NCBI GenBank assembly: GCA_012845835.1
Contig: JABAKD010000019.1
Location: 4,874,994 to 4,938,993 of the forward strand
Direction: 5' to 3'
Source of the DNA: Undaria pinnatifida
Lineage: Eukaryota > Sar > Phaeophyceae > Laminariales > Alariaceae
Length of the DNA stretch: 64,000 nt
A model generated the notes under the pieces. That model was not told where the DNA came from and made no database searches. It saw only the letters and a list, made by a program, of their open reading frames with translations. Both the position numbers and the translations under genes were made by a program. This document shows, in pieces, positions 1-9,904 of the stretch (positions are counted from its first letter, which is position 1; every line of letters starts with the position of its first letter).

Positions 1-160
1 TTCTGTGCGGGTCTAGGAACGCGAAAATGTCACGGTGCAGTTTCAAGATATTGTGATTCCTACAGTGCGGTTCGGTGCCGTGATATATCCTACGGTTCGG
101 TTAGGTGCGGTTTTCAGAAATTAAGAATTATACAGTGGAGTTCGGCGCTGTGATGAATCC
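1..160. repeat. Degenerate GGTGCGGTTC minisatellite, block 1
   Basis: The core GGTGCGGTTC and the phrase CCTACGGTGCGGTTCGG recur every 20-40 bases with drift. The same phrase forms blocks near 8.78-9.03 kb and 9.41-9.56 kb, so it is a dispersed degenerate minisatellite and not coding sequence. The left edge runs out of the window. Confidence 0.7.
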
Positions 161-299
161 TAGTCGTATGACCGATAGCGTTGGGTACACCTGGCCCAGC
201 TGTGTAGGCGACAACCTGCACGCGGAGCGCGTAGGGGAGCAGAGACAGAGCTACAAGTCCAAGGTGTGATACAGACTAGTTTTAGACTAGTTTAAGTTC

Positions 300-1785
300 G
301 TGCACTCCCCGACGATGGAGGAGTGTAAGTCAACGGAGGCTGAAGCTCTCGTGGCTGCTGCTATACGCGGTCTTAATCAGGCCGCCTCGGTTGCTGCACG
401 AGTCGAGGCAGAGGCTCATGCTGCTGTCACTACTGTGCAAGCTGGGGTCGACGCTCGCCGTGCCGAAGCTCTGGCTGCCGTGCAAACTGAGTCCGAAGGT
501 CGCCGTGCCGCAGCCGCTTGGGCTGCTGCTACTGCTGCGTCTGCCACCGTGGCACCATCTTCGCTCGGCTCCAGTCCCGCTGTGTCCGAGGCTGCGGGGG
601 TTGCGTCGGCTGAAGTGTTGCACTGGCAAGGGCACATGTCTGGCGAGTCGGCTCGAATAGGCGGAGACCTGTTCCGCATCGAGTCGACGATGGATCAAGT
701 GCTTTCCTCCTGTAAAACCCTGCAGGATGCGGTGGCTGGTGGCACGTATAAAACCGAGAATGTCGAGGCCATGCTCCAGCAGTTCATAGACAACTTCGCC
801 GATCGGCCGGCAGCCGGCCCCGCGGGACCGTGTAGACGCGAGGGAGCGCCACGTCCAAAAGTCGCAGATAACTGACGACACTGCGCTATGGAAAAATATA
901 TCGTCCAGAAAACATTGGGTGCTCCGCGGGCGCATACCTCCCAACATTGGCGACTCGGCATCGGACATAAAGTCCTTCGTACGTGAGGCCGTCAACGTCA
1001 CGACGGCAGTCGCTACCCAGCTCCGCGCGATCAGTGATTTTGACGTTCGTGCGTACGGGCCGCGCGCGGAAGGGATGGTTGACCACCTGCTGATGGTCGC
1101 TGAACCCCTCGATTTCTTGCGCCACGCTCTTGTGGCGGTCCTGTCTGTTGGGTTCTCCCTCGACAGCGACGGCGACCGCCGTTGCCGGGAGAGGGTGGCA
1201 ACGATCGATGCAGCCTTCACGTCAGCGTCTGCCGACCTACGCCGGCACACCCTTAGCGATATTATCCTGCTCTCTGGCTGCGCGGCGCGGGCTGTCATGA
1301 GCGATATGGTGAACGACGATCTTTGCATGTGGGTCAAAGACCTCATGCGATTTGCATAGCAGTTAAGTCCGCCGATGGTGCCCCCTCCGTCCGACTTCAC
1401 GTTCTCGATGCCGCCCGTGCCCTCGTTCAAGCGCACGAGCGCCTTGTGCTCTAGCGGGGGTGACGTGCTTAAGTTTGTCGAAGGATTGTACGTCCCCCGC
1501 GAAAGCCAGGACAGGCCGTCCAAGAAGAAAAGCAACCCTGCCAACCCCGGTAAACCACGAGAGAGAATCGCTGCCCAGTGCCGGCAGTTTTCTTTTCTGG
1601 GCCGATGCCGTTTCTCCAACTGCAAATTTTTGCATTCGGCTCCCCCGGCCGACGACACTTCACATGATGCTCTTCGCGACAGTGACAGTTCGGCGGCGCC
1701 GGCGGGAAAGCCCCGGGGTATTCCCATCTCCGACCCCCTCTCTGGGCGGGCCCCCTCTCCGGGCGGGGGGTTGCGCATTATTATA
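300..1785 (+). pseudogene. GC-rich gag-like coding relic with CCCH zinc finger
   Basis: Plus-strand coding-like sequence, unlike the AT-richer flanks. The first part (about 300-875) is Ala/Glu-rich and heptad-like, suggesting a long helix or coiled coil. The middle (about 919-1359) is a helical, hydrophobic-patterned segment. The last part is basic and Pro-rich and carries a C-x8-C-x4-C-x3-H zinc finger at about 1579-1635 (key residues C, C, C, H), followed by a Gly/Pro-rich tail. Coiled helix, then helical body, then nucleic-acid-binding finger at the C-terminus is the layout of a retroelement Gag, but no polymerase follows, and CCCH fingers also occur in host RNA-binding proteins. I treat it as a broken element-derived relic. 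The downstream neighbour is a repeat shared with 56.8 kb. Gag identity is inference; the zinc finger is directly visible. Confidence 0.4.
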
Positions 1786-1829
1786 TTACAATTTCGAAAG
1801 CAAAGTGCAAACAAAACATCATGCAAGGA

Positions 1830-2346
1830 AAAACGAAAACTGAAGATGATTTACAAAGAACCAGGCGTATCTCTGCACACCCAAATACCAAGCACAACAG
1901 CTGCTGCTGCCAGAGTATAATATACCCTGGGCGGAACGCAAGCAGAACCAAGCAACAACTTGCCCTCAAAAACAACTGCTGTGTGTATACAAATACTTCC
2001 AATAACAACCGCGACGAAAAGTGCAGCTACATATCCACATGTACGTGGCTTATCGCGTTTCACAACCACCACTTCTAGACTACATCCCCTACACCCCCCG
2101 CACCAACAACAGCCTGCGCCATTGCAGCAAGGCTGTGAAGCGCTTTCGCGCGTATGTTTTTCACATCTTGCCTTTCGTCAAGTAGGACGGCTGAGTGGCT
2201 AAAGCCCCCCACGACAGAAGAAGCACCCTTCCCAACCAGAGTCTGAGCTTTGACGAAGGACCGGCTAAGCCCAACGCCCACCTCATTGCTGCGTCCACCG
2301 CACCGTGACCTGTGCCAGAAAGAGAAATTATAAGCATGAACGCGTA
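1830..2346 (+). repeat. 0.5 kb dispersed repeat, copy 1 (partner at 56.8 kb)
   Basis: From AACGAAAACTGAAGATGATT onward this aligns, with many small changes and indels, to 56830-57388 in the same orientation. Shared landmarks are the CTGCTGCTGCCAG phrase, ACAACTGC, GACTACAT and the line GGACGGCTGAGTGGCTAAAG. That last phrase (2187-2204) resembles the D-arm/box A of a Leu- or Ser-type tRNA, which could mark a SINE head, but no box B follows at the right distance. It could also be a solo terminal repeat. Function unknown. Confidence 0.55.
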
Positions 2347-2470
2347 TGAGAAGATAAGATTAGACGAGTATCACCATGGTTTTAACTGTTACTTGTCTAC
2401 TATAGGAAACACCAAGCAGATCATTAACTCATCAGATTTTTCGGGAATTATTTACACCGATAACTTACTG

Positions 2471-2497
2471 TTATTGTTGTTGTCGTTGTCGTTGTCG

Positions 2498-2568
<71 letters not shown>
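2471..2568 (+). repeat. (TTG)n microsatellite
   Basis: About 98 bases of nearly pure TTG triplets with a few TCG variants at the left. It lies about 170 bases upstream of a PG-family copy. The Leu-rich open frame across it is a by-product of the triplet run. Confidence 0.9.
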
Positions 2569-2569
<1 letters not shown>

Positions 2570-2740
2570 CTTTTTAATTTTGTTGTTGTCACAAATGTAG
2601 GACCCCTCCAGCCGTTTGTGTCGTATACATGCTCTTATTATCACATCTTATGCCGTGAACCTGCCCCGCTCGCCCAGTCGACTGCCGTATACAGCTGTAG
2701 CACCAATATTTTATAAAGATGATATACATTATAAAAAATG

Positions 2741-4085
2741 AAAACACACTCCAACTGTGAGATCGAAGATTTCGTCGAAACTCATCTTTGCAAGCTGTGT
2801 GTGATACTCCGATCGCGCGTATTACGAGTTGTGTGTCCTCATTATTGATATATAGGTCGGCGACTCCCCTTACAACTACAGTGTAGCTATCACCGTCAAC
2901 AGGGTGATGTCAGTCATTCTGTGCGCGAAAACTATAAAACCCGTTTCTGAGGGGGATAAAATCTGACAGCTGTGGAGGGAAATGTACCCGTTTATTAGGT
3001 TAATCCTGTAAGTCGAATAACCGAGGAGGGGGGGGCGCAGGTTTGAAGGACGTCGAGGCCTGGTTTTGATCAAAAGCGAGCGGGGTTGGAGGGGGGGGGG
3101 GGGGGGGAAAGGAGGGCGGGGGGGGGGAAAGGGAGGGGGGGAGCGGACGGGCGGGCTATTTGTGCGTGTAAGCTATAAATCCTTTCTAAGGGATAAATCT
3201 GACGGTTTTGGGAAAAAAAAAAAAAAAATGCACCAGTCAATCATGGTATCATGGGAGGGGGGGGGGGTTGGGGCGGGGGGGGGGCGGGGGGGGCAGCTCA
3301 ATCTGTGCGTCGAAACTATGCATTATTGTGAGGGGATACATGTGACGGTTTGGGAAAGAATGCATCAGTTTATCATGTATATCCTGGGGTAAGTCGTACA
3401 ATAAGTGAGTAGAGGGCGAAGTGTTCGAGGGGGTGGGGTTGGGATGGGGAGGTTTGGGGAGGTGGGGGGTGAGAGCGGGGGGGTGGGGGGGGGGGGGGGG
3501 GGGGAGGGGGGGGAGGAGGGGGGGGAACGAAGGGTTTTGGGTGAGGGTTTTTTTATTCGTGTGGTGCTAGGTCTAGGCGATGGATCGGGTGGTGGGGAAG
3601 AAGGGGGCGTTCGGGGCGGGGGGGGGGAGAAGCAGCGGCATGGATGGCTCTCGAAAGATCATGAGGTGATATCCAGTGCGTGAAGTGTTTATTAATCTGG
3701 CGGATTTCGATATCAGGCGGGGCGTTTGAGCAAGGGAGAGCGAGAAGAGGGAGTTGTTTTAGGAGGTGTAGGTCACAAATAATATTCAAATACACTTCGG
3801 CCTTGAGATCAAAGATATGTAGGGGCTTGTTATACGCGTGGTGCTACGTCTAGGCGATCGTGCGGGTGGTTGGAAAAGAGGGGGCGCTGGAGGTTTTTTT
3901 TTTGGGGGGGGGTGGGGGAAAAGAATGAAAACTACGTCATGGATGGTGAGAAAGATAATATCGTTATACCAACTGCGTATAGGTGTTTATTACTCTGGCC
4001 GATTTCGATTGTGAGTGGGGCGTTTGGACAAACTTGGCGGAAGGGGAGGGGGGGGGGGTGGAGGGATCGGGGGACGGGGGGGGGG
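2741..4085 (+). repeat. PG-family repeat, plus-strand copy A
   Basis: Starts with the family head (degenerate CTCCAGCTGTGAGATCGAAG, then TTTGCAAGCTGTGTGTGATA and a CGATCGCGCG motif), passes the landmark GGTCGGCGACTCCCCTTACA, and then breaks into modules. Each module carries a variant of GGAAACTATAAA followed by GAGGGGGATAAATCTGACGG, and modules are separated by poly-G tracts (clear near 3090-3150, 3255-3295, 3475-3530, 3900-3915, 4045-4090). A second, diverged head-like start (AATACACTTCGGCCTTGAGA) sits inside at about 3787. The copy stops at a (TA)n run near 4091. No protein-coding potential; Gly-rich frames over it only reflect the G runs. Confidence 0.8.
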
Positions 4086-4090
4086 GGGCG

Positions 4091-4118
4091 ATATATATAT
4101 ATATATATACATATATTA
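4091..4118. repeat. (TA)n microsatellite
   Basis: A run of alternating TA ending in ACATATATTA, at the right edge of PG copy A. It may be slipped flanking sequence. Confidence 0.85.
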
Positions 4119-4119
4119 T

Positions 4120-4570
4120 GATGTTACGATGAAAGTAAAAGAAATGTACACCCACTGTACGTGCTAAGTCTTCATCCTAGACAGGTACAATCCTGGGGTC
4201 ACACACTACTGTGAGACAGAGTTAGCCAAACAATCGAAATATCCTCTTTCACGATGTAGATTTACGAGCAGATTCTCTGTTTCGTACCTCCGTGCATGCC
4301 TTCGATTCTAATGGCTGGGTTCAGCCGTACCAGGCCATCCCAATCGCGACACCCTCGTCTTTGCTGTCGGGGTGTTTGACTACCCACACGATGCCCAGCC
4401 TCTTCTCTCGTCGCGCATTACCTCTTACGCTCTCCGCTGTGGCGATGCTCCTCCTTTGCTTTGCAAGCGAGGAAAACGAAAAAAACAAGAACGGAAAGAG
4501 GGATGTCATACGCCAGCAACGTAAACAGTATATTAACAAGTACTTTCTTACAGTAAAGTCCTGTTGATAG
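4120..4570. other. Anonymous spacer, no gene seen
   Basis: No conserved domain, RNA gene or repeat partner recognised. Short frames on both strands lack family signatures. Confidence 0.5.
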
Positions 4571-4574
4571 TACA

Positions 4575-5142
4575 ACATGACGCAAGTTTAGTCGGTTATA
4601 TACAGGAGCGACATCTACGCTATAGACTCTGTCTGAAGGCTATTCTGTACTTCACTCTTTCAGCATACGTTTTGTGTCCAGCTGCGAAACTCCTGTCCTC
4701 TTTCTCAAAATATTTCCTTATTAGGAGCACGATCCCCACAACTACCCACCTGTTGCCCCGACGAGCGCCTCTGCACGCTGACTCGTGGCCTGCGCTTATC
4801 TGCTGCTCGCGGCGATCACCAACTTCCACCCTAAAGGGCTTCGTGTGATCCTTCTGCAAATATCGGAACAAAGCCTTCGTACCATTGCGAGTGCACAGGG
4901 AACACTCCTTGCCTTGTCCGCGCTTCAGGCTTCAGGTAGCGTTTGACGTTCTCGCCATGGTTCGGCCCGGACGGAGGCTCTGGTAAAAACTTCGCGAAGC
5001 AGGGCCGGACAGCGGGCATTGTTTGGCCGAAACTTGCAGCAACAATCACCTTTGAAGGTGTCGATGTCGAACCCAAAATGGACCTTGCTGCTGCTGCAGT
5101 CGCATGGGAAGCCACTACTAAAATATACCAGATAGCATTATA
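4575..5142 (+). repeat. 0.57 kb direct repeat, copy 1
   Basis: Aligns throughout to 6077-6640 in the same orientation, from CGACGCAAGTTNAGTCGG to ATTACCAGATAGCATT-like ends, at roughly 75-85 percent by eye. The right edge abuts a minus-strand PG copy exactly where the other copy runs into unrelated sequence. The most conserved part is a 66-codon open frame (4943-5143) listed separately. Confidence 0.75.
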
Positions 5143-5143
5143 G
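4943..5143 (+). CDS. Conserved short open frame in duplicated segment, copy 1
   Basis: A 66-residue frame beginning in-frame at a TTG (no ATG at its start) and containing FSPWFGPDG, then WPKLAATITFEGVDVEP and an Ala-rich helix-like end. The paralogous frame at 6439-6684 keeps the same reading frame. In the WPKLAATITFEGVDVEP stretch all four base differences are third-position and silent, while the flanking part carries amino-acid changes. This may be the last exon of a small gene or of an element protein. The family is not recognised, and the minus strand is open too, so coding status is uncertain. Confidence 0.25.
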   Translation: MTFSPWFGPDGGSGKNFAKQGRTAGIVWPKLAATITFEGVDVEPKMDLAAAAVAWEATTKIYQIAL

Positions 5144-5535
5144 TGTCCACCCACAAATTGACCTGCCCCACCCGTCCCTTCACCCCCTCCCGTCCCCCCT
5201 GTTGATCAAAATCAGGCCCCCACGCCTTTGAAAACTCCGCCTTCACCTCACCGGATATTCGACTTACAGGATTCACTTCATAATCTGATGCATTTCCTTC
5301 CACAGCTGTCAGATGTTGTCCCCCTCAGAAACGGGTTTCATAGTTTCCGCGCACAGACTGCCTAACATCACCATGTTGACCCTGATAGCTACACTGTAGT
5401 TGCAAGGAGAATCGACGATCTATATCCTTAATGAGGACACACAACCCGTAATACGCGCGATCGGAATATCACACACAGCTTGCAAAGATGAGTTTCGATA
5501 AAATATTCGATCTCACAGCTGGAGTGTGTTTTAAT
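5143..5535 (-). repeat. PG-family repeat, minus-strand copy B (head part)
   Basis: Reverse-complement head of the PG family: the CTGACAGCTGT-type motif at about 5303-5315, the CGATCGGAATATCACACAC block near 5457-5475, and the terminal AGCTGGAGTGT at about 5517-5528. The C-rich tract at about 5165-5205 corresponds to the family's G tract. Truncated after the first module. Confidence 0.8.
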
Positions 5536-5574
5536 TTTAATAATATATATAGCCTATTGTTTTGCACACTTCAA

Positions 5575-5870
5575 CTTTCGTTCTAAACAAGCCGTGGTCA
5601 CAGGTGTCGCCTCTCCCTCCCGCCGTTTTATGCCTTAAATTTTTATCGCGCATAGATTTCAACAATCCAACTGCTTGTCGATATTTTATCGAGTAATGCT
5701 AACTCACGCTCTCGCGCTTTCCAAAAACCAATGTGTTCACCAAAACAAAGTCCCCACGAATTTATGCGAGTATGCACTCGGCGGGGCTCGAACTGACGAA
5801 ACTGACCTATACCAGGCTCGAGGATACCCTGATAGAACACCGGGGTGACCGGTGCACATATAGTAAAGTA
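5575..5870 (-). repeat. tRNA-related SINE family 3, copy 1
   Basis: Matches 40840-41145 along about 300 bases in the same orientation (shared TTTTTGCACACTT, TTTTATCGCGC, CTCTCGCGCTTTCC, GCACT-GGCGGGGCT). On the minus strand GTTCGAGCCCC (5783-5793 reversed) is a near-perfect RNA polymerase III box B, with a weaker box-A-like stretch about 40 bases upstream. This suggests a tRNA-derived SINE head at the right and body to the left. The second copy has a decayed box B. Confidence 0.5.
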
Positions 5871-6076
5871 ACAAAGTATAAGTAAAAGAAAACACTGATA
5901 TCTTGAATGACCTGCTTGGTGTTCGTGCTGTAGACAAAAAATAGCTGACACCATGACACGCAAACGAACAAAAAGGAGGTTAAACGGGAGCCATGACAAT
6001 CAAATAATATCGGGAACAAAATAACAACAAATATAAAACATACTCTTATTTTTCAGCAACTTTCAACGTATAGCCC
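5871..6076. other. Spacer, no gene seen
   Basis: AT-rich sequence between a SINE and the second copy of the 0.57 kb repeat; nothing recognised. Confidence 0.4.
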
Positions 6077-6640
6077 AACACGACGCAAGTTGAGTCGGCT
6101 TTATATCCGCACAACATCCACGCTACACCCTACATGTACGTTCTGGTACATACCCAACTTGTATCCCTGTCAAGAGTGTTTTGTGTCCAGCCAAGAAACT
6201 CTTGCCCTCTTTTTCTCAAAAACACTTGAAGTTCGATCGTCACGACTACCCACCTGATGCATCGACGAGCGCCTTTGCGCTGACTCGTCGCCTTTGCTGA
6301 TCACCTGCTGGCGGCGACAACCAACTTCCACTCTGCGTCGCCATCATTCTGCAATGTCATACCACAATCTTTCGTACAATGAATGGTGAGTGCGCAGGGG
6401 ACAATCCTTTCCTTCTCCGCGATTAAGACAGCAAATATTTGACGTTCTCGCCATGGTTCGGCCCGGACGGGGCCGCTGGTGAACACTTCGCGAAGCAGGG
6501 CCAGACAGCGGGCATTGTTTGGCCGAAACTTGCAGCAACCATCACCTTTGAGGGTGTCGATGTTGAACCAACAATGAAGCTTGCTGCTGCTGCAGTCGCA
6601 TGGGAAGCCATCACGAAAAAATTACCAGATAGCATTTCAC
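6077..6640 (+). repeat. 0.57 kb direct repeat, copy 2
   Basis: Partner of 4575-5142. It shares GACTACCCACCTG, GACGAGCGCCT, ACCAACTTCCA, the open frame at 6439-6684 and the terminal ACCAGATAGCATT. Not followed by a PG copy, so it shows the uninterrupted right flank of the family. Confidence 0.75.
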
Positions 6641-6684
6641 GCCCCGGAGTGGGTGTGTCGCCGGTAGGGTGTGGCAATTTTTGA
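6439..6684 (+). CDS. Conserved short open frame in duplicated segment, copy 2
   Basis: 81 residues from an in-frame TTG, sharing FSPWFGPDG and WPKLAATITFEGVDVEP with the frame at 4943-5143, with a longer C-terminus because the right flank differs. See copy 1 for the conservation pattern. No known family recognised. Confidence 0.22.
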   Translation: MTFSPWFGPDGAAGEHFAKQGQTAGIVWPKLAATITFEGVDVEPTMKLAAAAVAWEAITKKLPDSISRPGVGVSPVGCGNF

Positions 6685-6982
6685 CATCGCAGCTGAATGG
6701 TGCTCACGCTTTGGCACGCATTTCTGGCTTTTCTGTTTATTTGCGTTTATATTTTCGGACTTTGGTAGTTTTCAGTTAATACCGATACCCCCAACACTGT
6801 TTTTTATTATTGTTATAGACTATATTTTCACGGTTTTCAAATTCAGCTGATAAGTATTTATATATAATATTACACTTGTCACTCCTAGCACTAAGTATAA
6901 AAAAACATACTACTTCGTATATACGAGTAATAAATATTTAATTTCATGCCATTTATCAATAATACAAGAAAAAATATATATC

Positions 6983-8560
6983 AATACACTCCAGCTGTGA
7001 GACCGGAGATTTTTGTCGAAACTCATCTTTGCAAGCATTCCGTGATACTCCGATCGCGCGTATTACGGGTTGTGTGTCAAGTCATCACACGATATAGGTT
7101 GCACTATTTTGCGCCGAAACGTCCCTGGCCCGCGGAGCTCCTGATGTGAGGGACTACCGGGGAGTGAAGGATTTTCACAAGCACATTATTGATTTAGGGC
7201 TGAGGCATAGAAGATTGGTGGGGTAGTGCGAACGAATGCCTTCGAAGACATTTTTCGGGTGAGATGTTGAGTTCCGTTTGTGAGGAGGTCAGGGACTTTA
7301 TGCTGCACCTCCACCATGGGATAGCTCTGTCCTCATCAAGGATATCGGTCGGGTTTTCCCCTTGCAACTACAGTGTAGCTATAAGGGTCAACAGCGGGAT
7401 GTTAGTCAGTCTGTGGGTGGAAACTATAAAACCCATTTTCGAGTCAGACAAAATCTGACAGCTGTGGAGAAGAAAAGAGCATCAGTTTATCAAGTGTGTC
7501 TTGTAAGTCGTACAACCGGTGACGGGAAGGCGGAGTGATTAAGGACGTGGGGTCCTGGGTTAGAACAGCAGGGAGGGGGGGGGGGGAGGGGGGGGGAACG
7601 GGCGGGTCAACTAAAAATGTGCGTGGAAACTACAAAATCTTCAAGGGGATAAATATGACGGTTTGAAAGGAATGCACCGGTTTATCATGTATATTCTGTA
7701 CATCGTACAACCGGCGAGGAGAGGGCGGAGTGTCCTAGGGGGTGGGTGGGGGGTGAGAGGTGGGGAGGGAAAGGCAAAAGGGTTTTTAGCAGCTTGAGGT
7801 CGTATATATGTAGGGGCTTGCTGTACGCGTGGTGGTAGGCCTATGCGATCGCGCGGGTGGTGGGGAAGGAGGGGAGGGGGGGCGGGGAGGCGGATGAGTT
7901 TGAACTACGGCATGGATTGCTAGAAAGAAAATGACGTGATATCAATTGCGTAGAAGTGTTAGTGACTCTGGCCGGTTTCGATTTTTGGTGGGGCGTTTGA
8001 ACAAGAGGGATCGGGCGGGGGGGGGGCGGGGGGCGCGGGGGGGCGGGACACTTTAATATGTGGGCGAAAACTGTAAATCCTTGAAGGTGACAAATCTGAC
8101 GGATGTAGCAAGAATATACCCCTTTATGTCACCTGTCTGGTATTGTTTATTTTTCTAGCAGATTTGATGTTATTAATAGGTGTGGTATAAAACGTGTTAT
8201 AGCTTCACAATTTGTTCTTGTACATGTATCCCAAGAGAGAAGGTTTCAATCGATAGGTACAACCATAGAGCTACCATGATTTTACCGTGCCGGTGTGGGG
8301 CTCTGACGACGCTAATTATATGAAAGAGATGAATATTTAAAAAACCACAGGCGAGGTGATGTGGTCATCATGCAATGTAAACACCATTGAGAACGAGGGG
8401 GAAAAGTGCAAGTCGTCAGTGTTTTGAAAGGAACGCACGGTGTACCCGCGCTCACCTAAGTTATTTCGTTAGTAATAATTTGTTTGGCATAAGTTGGGAA
8501 GCGATCATGCAGACTGTAAGTTCGAAATACCCTACGTAATATGTTGGTAGTGTGGTCATA
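6983..8560 (+). repeat. PG-family repeat, plus-strand copy C
   Basis: Head at 6983 (AATACACTCCAGCTGTGAGA), modules with G tracts near 7568-7600, 7740-7770, 7870-7890 and 8010-8045, then the non-G tail. The tail (about 8130-8560) matches the tail of copy E (44.73-45.25 kb) and, inverted, 61.1-61.5 kb: CGCTAATTAT, GAAAGAGAT, GGCGAGGTGATGTGGTCAT, GTTGGGAAGCGATCATGCAG. About 250 bases of foreign sequence (7080-7331) interrupt the head. Confidence 0.8.
7080..7331 (+). other. Insertion of unknown origin inside PG copy C
   Basis: In other copies GTTGTGTGTCCTCATTAAGG is continuous. Here about 250 bases intervene between GTTGTGTGTC and CTCATCAAGG. The inserted part can be read on the plus strand as a short protein-like stretch containing DYRGVKDFHKHIIDLGLRHR, then stops. 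No TIRs or poly-A tail are obvious. It could be a scrap of a larger element. Confidence 0.45.
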
Positions 8561-8777
8561 TAAATACATAGATTAATATATGAAATGTCATTGAATCAAC
8601 GAAGCTAACGGGGGCACTTTTGACTTTGGACACGAAAGCGCGTGGAAAAGCCGTCAAGGAATGTTTCAAACCGTGACCCAGCAGCAACGTTCCGCGGCTG
8701 ATAATACCGCAGGTTTTCCACGGTTTCAAGTTAACCGCACCGTTAAACAACCGGCTGAACGTTTCATGGCTTGATGC
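8561..8777. other. Spacer, no gene seen
   Basis: No repeat partner or gene recognised between PG copy C and the next minisatellite block. Confidence 0.4.
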
Positions 8778-9027
8778 ATGCGGCGCGGTGCGGTTTCGAT
8801 GTCTTTCCAACGGTGCGAGTCGGTCCGGGTTTAAGGAATGAGGAAACCTTACGGTGCGGTTGGGTGCGTTTTTTTGATAGTGTAAATGCTACGGTGCGGT
8901 TCGGTGCTGTGATGCGTCCTACGGTGCGGTTCGGAGCGGTTGTAAAGATTAGAAATCCTACTGCGGGGTTCTGTGCGGTTTTCAAAAATCCTACATGCTA
9001 CGGTGCGGTTCGGTTTCATGATGTACT
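8778..9027 (+). repeat. Degenerate GGTGCGGTTC minisatellite, block 2
   Basis: At least eight drifted copies of ACGGTGCGGTTCGGTGC-like units separated by short AT-rich pieces. Frames on both strands stay open across it because of the repeat, not because of a gene. Confidence 0.75.
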
Positions 9028-9084
9028 GATCACGATGTACTGTTGCATAAATAGTGGGGTTTTAGTCCGTTCGACACGTTGCAA

Positions 9085-9335
9085 ATGGTTAACCAATACC
9101 TTACCTAAACTACGAAAAAAAATAAGTCTCCCCCCCTGAAACGGCGGGATACCAGTCGAAATACCAGCGGACGTGTCAGTATCCAAGCGGGTTCATTTCC
9201 TGGCGATACCGGGCAGAGTATTTTTTCAAGTTTGACATGGAGAAAGTCTGAAAAATGGTTTATTGTGGTGCATGAGAGACTTAAACTCATGACCCAAAAA
9301 ACCAATGGTCTGTCGACGACGCCATCTGTCAAGGA
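9085..9335 (-). repeat. tRNA-derived SINE family 1, copy 1 (decayed)
   Basis: Aligns to 19495-19755 in the same orientation: CCCCCTGAAACGGCGG, CAAGCGG, GAGTATTTTTTCAAG, and the head ACGACGCCATCT. On the minus strand TGGCGTCGTCGACA (from 9311-9324) is box-A-like. The box B position has decayed to a GAGTTTAAGTCTC-type sequence. A second tail-only fragment follows at about 9362-9415. Confidence 0.6.
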
Positions 9336-9410
9336 ATTGGTGGGGTATTGGAGCGTTTGACCACTTTCAAATGATTAACCAATAGCTTTCCCAAAGTAAG
9401 CCTTATAACA

Positions 9411-9565
9411 GTATCGTACGGTGCGGTTCAGTGCGATTTCCTGAAATAAGGAATCCTACGGTGTGATTCGGTGCGGGTTTGAACAGGGCGAAATCCTACG
9501 GTGCGGTTCGGTACGGTTAACCGCGCCGAGTCGCACCGATCAGGTGGGGAAAACCGCACCGAAAC
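9411..9565 (+). repeat. Degenerate GGTGCGGTTC minisatellite, block 3
   Basis: CGTACGGTGCGGTTCAGTGC and its variants repeat several times up to 9540, then the complementary CGCACCGA form appears, giving a short inverted pair. Same family as the blocks at 1-160 and 8778-9027. Confidence 0.7.
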
Positions 9566-9754
9566 GAACCCTGATATTTGTGAGAGAATGACCAATTTTG
9601 GGCTCTCGGCGAGGAAAATTAAGACTTTCTACCATAGCCCCGCCCCAAAACCGCCGATTTTGCTAACGCACGTTTCACGTCTGTCTCTGCTCGACACGAG
9701 GAAGGATGCTCTGAAAAAAACAACCTCAAATATTTTCTTGTTTGCAGAGGACTA

Positions 9755-9900
9755 TCAAACGATGACGTCGGGGTGGCGAGGGACATCATATTTCAGTAGA
9801 TAGGGCCCGGATCTGGTTTCGAAACCAACGATTTTGCTCAAGAATAGTCGGGGGGGCTACCGTAGAACGACTCTTAACTTAAAACGACTCACCAACAATC
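9755..9900 (+). repeat. tRNA-related SINE family 2, copy 1
   Basis: Plus strand: GACGTCGGGGTGGCGAGGG (box-A-like GTGGCGAGGG, 9773-9782), then about 45 bases on GGTTTCGAAACC (9825-9836), a box-B-like motif. Continues into CTACCGTAGAACGACTC. It aligns to 17305-17425, which shares ACGTCGG-GTGGC, ATATTTCAG, CGATTT-CTCA and GTAGAACGACTC. Spacing and motifs fit a tRNA-derived Pol III promoter. Confidence 0.5.
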
Positions 9901-9904
9901 AAAA

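Noticed and set aside
330-1826. A 498-codon minus-strand open frame opposite the gag-like relic
   Set aside because: It mirrors a GC-rich coding strand, has no domain signature, and the plus strand carries the zinc-finger pattern and sensible helix composition.
2181-2260. Leu/Ser-type tRNA gene suggested by GGACGGCTGAGTGGCTAAAG
   Set aside because: No T-arm or closing acceptor stem downstream in either copy (2.2 or 57.2 kb).
3066-3683. Gly-rich frames that could be read as RGG or silk-like proteins
   Set aside because: They come entirely from the poly-G spacers of a PG repeat; the matching C tracts in inverted copies give Pro-rich frames.
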